Source of the DNA: an uncultured Rickettsiales bacterium
GTDB lineage: Bacteria; Pseudomonadota; Alphaproteobacteria; Rickettsiales; UBA1997
Length of the DNA: 11,263 nucleotides
Reading direction: 5' to 3'
Assembly (NCBI GenBank): GCA_951801155.1
Contig: CATOLK010000027.1
Coordinates: 1 to 11,263 of the forward strand
A program made the position numbers and the translations under genes. The notes below the pieces were generated by a model, which ran no database searches, was not told the origin of the DNA, and saw nothing but the letters and a program-made list of their open reading frames with translations. How positions within the stretch are numbered: the first letter of the stretch is position 1; every line of letters begins with the position of its first letter. This document shows, piece after piece, positions 1 to 5,327 of this stretch.

Positions 1-67
1 TAAATAAATTTAAAAATATTCAAATATTATTGATATTTGAATATAGTTTTATGCAACAGATCTAATA
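1..67 (-). repeat. Dispersed hairpin repeat, copy 1
   Basis: This 67-bp segment recurs at 4904-4970 in the same orientation with about 5 differences, and inverted at 4501-4567. It holds a perfect 12-bp inverted repeat (16-27 with 33-44, 5-nt loop). Read on the minus strand, the hairpin is followed by TTTTTAAATTTATTTA, resembling an intrinsic terminator, and it sits just downstream of the minus-strand alkyltransferase gene. The 51-67 end is a variant of the TATTAGACCTnCTGCA motif found elsewhere between genes. The copy starts at the window edge, so it may continue leftwards. A terminator role is inferred. Confidence 0.75.
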
Positions 68-94
68 TAAATATATTATAAATATTAAAATAAT

Positions 95-583
95 TTATAA
101 ATTAAAACCTTCTAGTTTTAACAATTTTATTTTTATATCTATACCACAAGAATAACCAACTAAATTGTGATTTGCACCAATCACTCTATGACAAGGAATA
201 ATAATTGGAATTGGATTACGACCAATAGCACCACCTACAGCTTGAGCTGACATTTTTAATTTACATAGTTTTTTTGCAACAATTTTAGCAATTTCTCCAT
301 AAGTTAAGGTTTTTACATAAGGAATATTATATAAAATTTTCCAAACAATTTTTTGAAAATTTGTACCATCTGGTAATAAAGATATTTCGTTAATTTTTGG
401 ATTTTTTTTATTAAAATAATCATCTAACCAATTTTTTGCTTTTGTGAAAACTAATAAGTTATCCTGTTTTTGGCAATTATCTAATAAATCAATTTGATTT
501 TTAATTATTAGATTCGTTAATTCTACCCCATTGCTTACCAAGTGTAATTTACCAATCGGAGAGTTATAATCAGTGAAAAACAT
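95..583 (-). CDS. ogt: Methylated-DNA--protein-cysteine methyltransferase
   Basis: Suicide DNA repair protein that moves an alkyl group from O6-alkylguanine (or O4-alkylthymine) to its own cysteine; cytoplasmic and single-use. The 162-residue length is usual for the Ogt/MGMT family. The C-terminal DNA-binding and active-site domain is clear: a PYVKTLTYGEIA segment (about 88-99), the helix-turn-helix recognition segment AQAVGGAIGRNP (about 113-124) and the active-site motif PCHRVIG with acceptor Cys131, ending in the expected GYS-GIDIK-KLLKLEG pattern. One glycine of the usual YSGG stretch is a cysteine (Cys146). The N-terminal domain is divergent, as is common. The ATG at 583 has only a weak ribosome binding site. 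It lies 53 bp after tRNA-Lys on the same strand with no obvious promoter between, so co-transcription with the tRNAs is possible. The ogt-versus-mgt naming is not resolvable by eye. Confidence 0.93.
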   Translation of the reverse strand: MFFTDYNSPIGKLHLVSNGVELTNLIIKNQIDLLDNCQKQDNLLVFTKAKNWLDDYFNKKNPKINEISLLPDGTNFQKIVWKILYNIPYVKTLTYGEIAKIVAKKLCKLKMSAQAVGGAIGRNPIPIIIPCHRVIGANHNLVGYSCGIDIKIKLLKLEGFNL

Positions 584-636
584 TCTTATATTTTTCTATC
601 TATTTAAAATTATAAAATTCAATATTAACACGAAAT

Positions 637-712
637 TGGTGAACACGGCGGGAATCGGACCCGCGACAACTTGATTAAAAGTCAAGTGCTCTACCGACTG
701 AGCTACGTATTC
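637..712 (-). tRNA. tRNA-Lys (anticodon TTT)
   Basis: A complete cloverleaf folds by hand on the minus strand: 7-bp acceptor (GAATACG with CGTGTTC, one G-U), D arm GCTC/GAGC, anticodon stem CTTGA/TCAAG around CTTTTAA, and T arm GCGGG/CCCGC with loop TCCGATT. Discriminator A is followed by an encoded CCA. The anticodon TTT reads AAA/AAG lysine codons, which dominate this AT-rich genome. It lies 7 bp downstream of tRNA-Glu and shares its promoter. Confidence 0.96.
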
Positions 713-719
713 ACTATTT

Positions 720-794
720 TGGTGATCCCTACGGGATTTGAACCCATGTTGCCAGGATGAAAACCTGGTGTCCTAACCGCTAGACTAAGGGACC
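720..794 (-). tRNA. tRNA-Glu (anticodon TTC)
   Basis: Minus-strand cloverleaf: acceptor GGTCCCT with AGGGATC (one G-U), D arm GTCT/GGAC, anticodon stem CCAGG/CCTGG around TTTTCAT, T arm ATGGG/CCCGT with loop TTCAAAT, discriminator A and encoded CCA. The anticodon TTC reads GAA/GAG glutamate. It is the first gene of a tRNA-Glu/tRNA-Lys pair, about 3 nt after the predicted transcription start. Confidence 0.96.
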
Positions 795-803
795 TCATTT
801 TGT

Positions 804-832
804 ATTATAAACTATAAAATTTTATTTTTCAA
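804..832 (-). promoter_or_regulatory. Promoter of the tRNA-Glu/tRNA-Lys unit
   Basis: On the minus strand a -35 box TTGAAA (827-832) and a perfect -10 box TATAAT (804-809) are separated by exactly 17 bp. The predicted start near 797 is about 3 nt before the tRNA-Glu 5' end. This is the best sigma-70-type promoter match in the window. Confidence 0.75.
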
Positions 833-912
833 GTAAAATTTTAATTTTAGGCACTACCCATTTTTTATCTTTATATTTTTGTTATTTTTGTTATTTTCTT
901 AGTTTTTCGTTG

Positions 913-982
913 TTTACGTCATTCTAGATTAGAATTTCTCAGAGATTTATTGCTTAGAAAATCTAATGTGAAATTACGTAAA
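913..982. repeat. Imperfect palindromic intergenic element
   Basis: Two 27-nt arms (913-939 and 956-982) are reverse complements apart from about five mismatches, around a 16-nt loop. The outer ends read TTTACGT...ACGTAAA. The right part shares the 17-mer GATTTATTGCTTAGAAA (944-960) with 4600-4616. The ATTCCAGATTAGATTTTCT theme recurs in the palindrome at 4746-4801. It recalls small palindromic repeats of Rickettsiales-type genomes, but it lies outside any open frame here. Confidence 0.65.
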
Positions 983-1150
983 TAAAGACAAATCAACAAA
1001 ATAAACATAAATAATAAAAATATTAAATAAAAAAATATTTTAATTATTTAATAATTTGATATATAAGTAAACAGCGCTATTCATAATATATGAACATTGA
1101 TTTTTAAATAAAACATATTACAATTATACAAAAAAACATTTTAAAAAAAT

Positions 1151-1629
1151 ATGAGTGAAGAATTAAATAACATAAGTATTCAGTCTTGGTATACTCCAGC
1201 AATAAACGAAATCCAAAATCACATAAATAGAATAATATGGATTGAAAATAATGAATTTAAAAATAAGTATAATATCAACATTCCAGCCATTACTTTTTTA
1301 AGAAAAGACACTTTTATAGAAAATGGAGAATTTAATAACAGAAAATTTAATGAATTATTTGACGATATTGTAAATAATCTACCAAGAAATTTTGAATATA
1401 GTAGAAAAAATTATTATATATAGATAAGAAAAATCTAAAAATACGATTAGAAAATACAATCAAAGAAAGAAATGATAGCTGGAAAAAATATATAAACGAT
1501 TTAGGCTATATAGATGTTTTGGCAGACATGTTATTGAAAAAACAGGATAAAATGATTAAATTTAATGACGATGTTTTAATAAAATATGTAAAAACAGAAG
1601 TTTTTAGTGCTAATAGCATTAATTATTAA
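1151..1629 (+). pseudogene. Unrecognised gene interrupted by a -1 frameshift
   Basis: The first part (1151-1423) encodes 90 residues and stops at TAG. A second open stretch, shifted by -1, runs from about 1405 to TAA at 1627-1629 and begins exactly at a six-A run (1405-1410). Joined there, the product would be about 159 residues: N-terminal MSEELNN..., a middle IPAITFLRKD segment, and a lysine-rich C-terminus ending NSINY. It has no cysteines, membrane segment or motif I recognise. The bases around the A-run read A AAA AAT, which fits the pattern of a slippery heptamer. Loss of one A, or a homopolymer sequencing error, is the simpler explanation. The ribosome binding site is weak. Function unknown; it is probably a decaying gene. 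Confidence 0.6.
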
Positions 1630-1953
1630 TAAAAATATTTTCAATAAAAATTATTCAAAATAAAAATAATGTGTGATTTAGGTAGAAAAAAAATAGTAAA
1701 TAAATTAGATTAATTTATATAAAAAAATATAAAATTAATAGCTATAAAATACCAATTATATAGGTTGTTTTTACAGTAAATATATAATTATAACAATCTA
1801 AAAATAGCGAAAAATCAATATTTTTTACTAATTGAGGAAAAATCAACTTAATATTATGTCAAGACTTTTTTTGATTAAAAATTAAAATTTTATACTTGTA
1901 ATAATATTTTAATTTTATATACTTTAAAGTAACATTTAAATAAAAGGTTTTAT
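1630..1953. other. Intergenic spacer upstream of nrdD
   Basis: About 324 bp of AT-rich sequence with no supported gene. It contains a weak 9-bp stem (1761-1769 with 1792-1800, 22-nt loop), the candidate nrdD promoter and the nrdD ribosome binding site. I see no clear NrdR-box pair and no riboswitch. Confidence 0.55.
1896..1923 (+). promoter_or_regulatory. Candidate nrdD promoter
   Basis: TTGTAA (1896-1901) and TATACT (1918-1923) are spaced by 16 bp, 30 bp before the nrdD ATG. A second TATACT at 1891-1896 has TTGATT 14 bp upstream, a poorer spacing. Such AT-rich DNA gives many chance matches, so this is tentative. Confidence 0.4.
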
Positions 1954-4089
1954 ATGAAAAAAATATTATTGTTACCAGCAATAAGGGAAAAAATAGCTAC
2001 AGCTTTTAAAAAAGCAGATGAAGGATCTTTATCAGAATTCTATAAAATTCTTGATAGTACAGAATTTTCTGGCGAATTGGAAAAAGATTATTCTGAAATA
2101 GAAGAAATAATTAAAAATACATTAGCAAAATTAGGCTTAACTAAAGTTTTGGAAGAATTTATTAAAATATCATTTGATAAAAAACAAGAAAGAGATACAA
2201 AAGTAAGTTCTAAGATATCAATCCAAGAATATATAGATAAAGAAGATTGGAGAATTAATGCTAATGCAAATACAGGTTATAGTAATGCTGGACTTGTAAA
2301 TAATATTTCTGGAAAATTAATAGCTAATTATTGGTTAGATAATGTTTATAGTGAAGAAGAAGGAATGGCTCATAGGGATGGTGATTATCATATTCATGAT
2401 TTAGACTGTTTAACTGGTTATTGTGCTGGTTGGTCTTTGAGACAATTATTGGATGAAGGATTTAATGGTGTAAAAGGTAGAGTTTCCGCAAAAGCTCCAA
2501 GACATTTTAGAACAGCGTTAGGACAAATGGCAAATTTTTTAGGAATTTTACAATCTGAATGGGCTGGAGCTCAAGCTTTTAGTAGCTTTGATACATATCT
2601 TGCTCCTTATGTTTTTAAAGATAGTCTTACTTTTAGGGAAGTTAAAGAAGCTATAACTAGTTTTGTATACAATTTAAACGTTCCAGCAAGATGGGGGCAG
2701 TCTCCATTTACAAATGTAACTTTAGATTTTACAGTGCCTGAAGATTTAAGAAACCAAATTCCAACTTGTAATAGTATACATTTATTTAAAGGTGTTGAAA
2801 ATCAAGATTTATTAAAAAAAGCACAAGCAAGAGGTGTTAATTCTTTAGAAGAATTGACCTATAAACATTTCCAACATGAAATAGAAATGATTGATATTGC
2901 TTATTATGAAGTTATGACAAAAGGAGATGAAGACGGACAACCTTTTACTTTTCCTATTCCTACTGTTAATATAACAGAAGATTTTGATTGGGATAGCAAG
3001 GCTGCCAATGCTTTATTTGAAAATACTGCAAAAGTTGGAAGTTCTTATTTCCAAAACTTTATAGGAAGTCAATACATGAGAAATGAAAATGGTGAATTAG
3101 TGCCAAATCCAGAAGCCTATAAACCAAACGCAGTAAGAAGTATGTGTTGCAGATTACAATTAGATTTAAGAGAATTATTAAAAAGAGGAAATGGTTTGTT
3201 TGGTTCTGCTGAGATGACAGGATCAATTGGTGTTGTAACTATTAATATGGCAAGACTTGGTTATTTATGTAAAGATAACAAAGATGCTTTATTTTTTAGA
3301 TTAAGTAGACTTATGGAACTTGCAAAATCAACACTAGAGAAAAAAAGAATTTTTGTTCAGGATTTATATGAAAGGGGATTTTACCCATATACAAAAAGAT
3401 ATTTAAAAGGTTTTAAAAATCATTTTAGTACTATTGGTGTTAATGGTATGAATGAAATGATTAGAAATTTTAGTCATGATAGATATGAAATTACTTCTGA
3501 AGAAGGAATTAAATTTGCAGTTGAAGTACTTGAATTTATGAGAAATAAATTAAAAAAATTCCAAGAAGAAACTGGAAATTTATATAATCTTGAAGCTACT
3601 CCAGCAGAAGGAACTACATATAGATTTGCAAAAATTGATAAAAAACGATTCCCAGATATAATCCAGGCTGGATTTAATGAAAATATTTACTATACAAACA
3701 GTAGTCAAGTTCCAGCAAATTATACAGATGATCCATTTGAAGCTTTAGATTTACAAAATGATTTACAGTGTAAATATACTGGTGGAACAGTTTTGCATTT
3801 ATATATGAGTGAAAGATTACCGAATGGTGAAAGTGCAAAAAATTTGGTTAAAAAAGTTTTAACTAATTATAAATTGCCATATATAACTATAACTCCAGTG
3901 TTTTCTGTATGTTCAACACATGGTTATTTGAACGGAGAGCAACATGAATGTCCTCATTGCAGTAAAAGAACACAAGTTTGGACTAGAGTAATGGGATACC
4001 ACAGACCATTTGATAGCTTTAATATAGGTAAAAAAGGTGAACATATGGAAAGGGTATTGTTTAAAGAATGTAAATGTGGAGGAAAGTAA
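1954..4089 (+). CDS. nrdD: Anaerobic (class III) ribonucleoside-triphosphate reductase
   Basis: Oxygen-sensitive glycyl-radical enzyme that reduces ribonucleoside triphosphates to dNTPs for DNA synthesis. The 711-residue ORF looks intact. Seen: HRDGDYHIHDLD (140-151) and the conserved GRVSAKAPRHFRTALGQMANFLG block (175-197); MCCRLQLDLREL (397-408), where Cys398 or Cys399 should be the thiyl-radical cysteine; the C-terminal zinc site with Cys653, His656, Cys666 and Cys669; and RVMGYHRP with Gly681 as the predicted glycyl radical. The N-terminal ~80 residues do not look like an ATP-cone, so the dATP-sensing allosteric domain seems absent (inference). The start is supported by AAAAGG (1942-1947), 6 nt before the ATG. 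The family needs the radical-SAM activase NrdG; none is encoded in this window, so it must lie elsewhere. The gene stands alone, flanked by spacers and decayed genes. Confidence 0.95.
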   Translation: MKKILLLPAIREKIATAFKKADEGSLSEFYKILDSTEFSGELEKDYSEIEEIIKNTLAKLGLTKVLEEFIKISFDKKQERDTKVSSKISIQEYIDKEDWRINANANTGYSNAGLVNNISGKLIANYWLDNVYSEEEGMAHRDGDYHIHDLDCLTGYCAGWSLRQLLDEGFNGVKGRVSAKAPRHFRTALGQMANFLGILQSEWAGAQAFSSFDTYLAPYVFKDSLTFREVKEAITSFVYNLNVPARWGQSPFTNVTLDFTVPEDLRNQIPTCNSIHLFKGVENQDLLKKAQARGVNSLEELTYKHFQHEIEMIDIAYYEVMTKGDEDGQPFTFPIPTVNITEDFDWDSKAANALFENTAKVGSSYFQNFIGSQYMRNENGELVPNPEAYKPNAVRSMCCRLQLDLRELLKRGNGLFGSAEMTGSIGVVTINMARLGYLCKDNKDALFFRLSRLMELAKSTLEKKRIFVQDLYERGFYPYTKRYLKGFKNHFSTIGVNGMNEMIRNFSHDRYEITSEEGIKFAVEVLEFMRNKLKKFQEETGNLYNLEATPAEGTTYRFAKIDKKRFPDIIQAGFNENIYYTNSSQVPANYTDDPFEALDLQNDLQCKYTGGTVLHLYMSERLPNGESAKNLVKKVLTNYKLPYITITPVFSVCSTHGYLNGEQHECPHCSKRTQVWTRVMGYHRPFDSFNIGKKGEHMERVLFKECKCGGK

Positions 4090-4147
4090 ATAAAATAAGA
4101 GTAATTTTATTATATTTAATGAAAAATGAATGTATAAAATATACTTG

Positions 4148-4177
4148 AGTTGGAGCAGAAAAATTTCTGCTCCAACT
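4148..4177 (+). terminator. Strong hairpin downstream of nrdD
   Basis: A perfect 14-bp inverted repeat (4148-4161 with 4164-4177), AGTTGGAGCAGAAA and its complement, is unusually GC-rich for this region and lies 58 bp after the nrdD stop. No T-run follows on either strand, so it is not a textbook intrinsic terminator. It may end transcription or protect the nrdD mRNA 3' end. Confidence 0.5.
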
Positions 4178-4234
4178 TAGAGGATTTGATAAAATTAATT
4201 AAAGCTTTAAATTTTCAAAATTTAGGGAAATTTA

Positions 4235-4483
4235 ATGAAACTAATGAATATTACACAGATATAGATAAGTATATTTATAAAAAATAGAACCTGCTTAAGA
4301 ATTAGAAAAACTGACAATGAAAATACGGAACTAGCATCTAAAGGTAAATCTAATGATTCTCTTGAAAGATATGCTAAAATAGAAAATAATCTAGATATCA
4401 GTATTAATTCTTATGATATATTAAAAATATGTTATTTTCCTTCGGATGCTACAGTTATTGTGTTGTTGATAAAACTAGAGTAA
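4235..4483 (+). pseudogene. Short ORF remnant with an in-frame TAG
   Basis: After AGGGAAA (4224-4230), an ATG at 4235 opens a frame that reads nine codons, meets TAG at 4262-4264, then stays open for 72 codons to TAA at 4481-4483. The downstream part contains ENTELASKGKSNDSLERYA and ends in IVLLIKLE. No family is recognised. It could be a gene remnant with a nonsense mutation, or chance; the open run is short but long for such AT-rich DNA. It ends 17 bp before the MITE-like element. Confidence 0.3.
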
Positions 4484-4500
4484 TATATTCAAAAAAATAA

Positions 4501-4567
4501 TATTAGACCTTCTGTATAAAAATATATTCAAATATCAATAATATCTGAGTATTTTTAAATTTATTTA
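4501..4567 (+). repeat. Dispersed hairpin repeat, copy 2 (left end of MITE-like element)
   Basis: Same 67-bp module as 1-67 and 4904-4970, in opposite orientation. In order it carries the TATTAGACCT motif, the AT-rich stem-loop (one stem mismatch) and a T-rich tail, so on the plus strand it reads as hairpin then T-run. Confidence 0.75.
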
Positions 4568-4745
4568 TTTTTATAATTGTTTATTCTTTAATGTTCTTTG
4601 ATTTATTGCTTAGAAATTGTTAATCTGGAATCCAGAGAATATAAAGAATATTAAATACAGAAAAATATTTTAAAGATTTTTTATATTATAAAATATAGAA
4701 AAATTACCAATATCCTTTTTTTATATTAAAGTAATTTATTACTGG

Positions 4746-4801
4746 ATTCCACATTAAGATTTTCTAGTAAGACAAGCTTACAAGAAAATCTAATCTGGAA
4801 T
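4746..4801. repeat. Palindrome nested inside the MITE-like element
   Basis: Arms 4746-4771 and 4777-4801 are complementary except for a single-base bulge and two mismatches, around a 5-nt loop. The right arm plus ACGTAAATAAA (4803-4813) matches the outer part of the 913-982 element. The two are therefore related family members, one of which sits within a larger element. Confidence 0.65.
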
Positions 4802-4903
4802 GACGTAAATAAAGGAAAATAAAAGAATAAACAAATTTATTAAGTAATTCCAATCTTGAATGACTCAAATAATGAACAATCAAAGAATAAACAATCATAA
4901 AAA

Positions 4904-4970
4904 TAAATAAATTTAAAAATACTCAAATATTATTGATATTTGAATATAGTTTTATACAGGAGGTCTAATA
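4904..4970 (-). repeat. Dispersed hairpin repeat, copy 3 (right end of MITE-like element)
   Basis: Direct copy of 1-67 with about five substitutions. One change in the 12-bp stem creates a mismatch. It ends in AGGTCTAATA, the complement of the left end of the element. Confidence 0.75.
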
Positions 4971-4995
4971 AACTTATCAATAAAATAACAAAGTA

Positions 4996-5020
4996 TATTA
5001 GATCTACTGCGTAAAAAATT
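4996..5020 (+). repeat. Solo copy of the TATTAGAyCTnCTGC motif
   Basis: Reads TATTAGATCTACTGC then GTAAAAAATT, 26 bp beyond the MITE-like element. The wider context, AAGTATATTAGA...CTACTGC and later AATTAAAAAACTATA, recurs at 7316-7358, so these two copies share flanks as well as the core. Confidence 0.55.
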
Positions 5021-5180
5021 ACATATTTATCAATAGCATTAAAGATAATTAAAAAACTATAGACAAAATCTCTAATATTTATCAAAATTCTGATTTATTA
5101 CTTTTAATATAAATATTAATATAATCTTTGGATCGTAAAAAAAGAATTTTTTAGTCGTTACTTACAAATTTTTATAGATA

Positions 5181-5209
5181 AATCTAAACACAAATTTCGT
5201 GTTTAGATT
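5181..5209 (-). terminator. Hairpin downstream of the ankyrin gene
   Basis: A perfect 11-bp stem, AATCTAAACAC (5181-5191) with GTGTTTAGATT (5199-5209), around a 7-nt loop. It lies about 118 bp past the ankyrin stop on the minus strand. It is followed there by TATCTATAAAAATTT, which lacks an unbroken T-run, so the terminator call is tentative. Confidence 0.4.
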
Positions 5210-5244
5210 AAAATAGATACCCAATATTATTTGTATCTGTACTG

Positions 5245-5272
5245 TTTATCTTAAATATCCTTTTAAGATAAA
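5245..5272. repeat. AT-rich inverted repeat near the ankyrin 3' end
   Basis: A perfect 11-bp stem, TTTATCTTAAA (5245-5255) with TTTAAGATAAA (5262-5272), around a 6-nt loop. It is 55 bp after the ankyrin stop on the minus strand. It could act as an mRNA 3' hairpin; no T-run is attached. Confidence 0.4.
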
Positions 5273-5327
5273 TTTAATTTACTTAAATTTTATTTAATTT
5301 CAAAAAACTAGCTATTTTTACTCCTTT

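Larger units (their letters stand above)
795..1150. other. Intergenic spacer between tRNA promoter and broken gene
   Basis: About 356 bp without a supported gene. It holds the tRNA promoter (804-832), a T-rich stretch and the imperfect palindrome at 913-982. The rest is plain AT-rich sequence with no ORF of note. Confidence 0.7.
4501..4970. mobile_element. MITE-like element with ~96-bp inverted repeats
   Basis: The left end (4501 to about 4596) is the reverse complement of the right end (about 4874 to 4970), with 3 differences in the outer 67 bp and only a few more inside. Both ends carry TATTAGACCTnCTGTATAAAA. The interior has no long ORF but holds a separate palindrome (4746-4801) and half-copies of the same theme (4600-4640, 4850-4865). 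The outermost TA on each side (4501-4502, 4969-4970) could be a TA target duplication, or simply part of the inverted repeat. The absence of a transposase suggests mobilisation in trans. The parent transposon family is not identifiable from this window. Confidence 0.65.
4090..5327. other. Gene-poor region between nrdD and the ankyrin gene
   Basis: About 1.24 kb with no intact gene. In order it holds the nrdD hairpin, the ORF with an in-frame TAG, the MITE-like element, a lone copy of the TATTAGATCTACTGC motif (4996-5010), and two hairpins at 5181-5209 and 5245-5272 toward the ankyrin gene. I see no NrdG, transposase or RNA gene. Confidence 0.7.

Noticed and set aside
1400..1430. Programmed -1 frameshifting as the main explanation
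   Set aside because: A AAA AAT fits the heptamer pattern, but no stimulatory hairpin or upstream Shine-Dalgarno was found and A-run indels are common; it is kept only as an alternative.
5130..5160. TAAAAAA/TTTTTTA inverted repeat near 5136-5153
   Set aside because: A/T-only homopolymer pairing of this length is expected by chance in such AT-rich DNA.
4090..5327. Possible hidden nrdG activase after nrdD
   Set aside because: No frame contains a radical-SAM CxxxCxxC motif; all frames are interrupted and the space is taken up by repeats.
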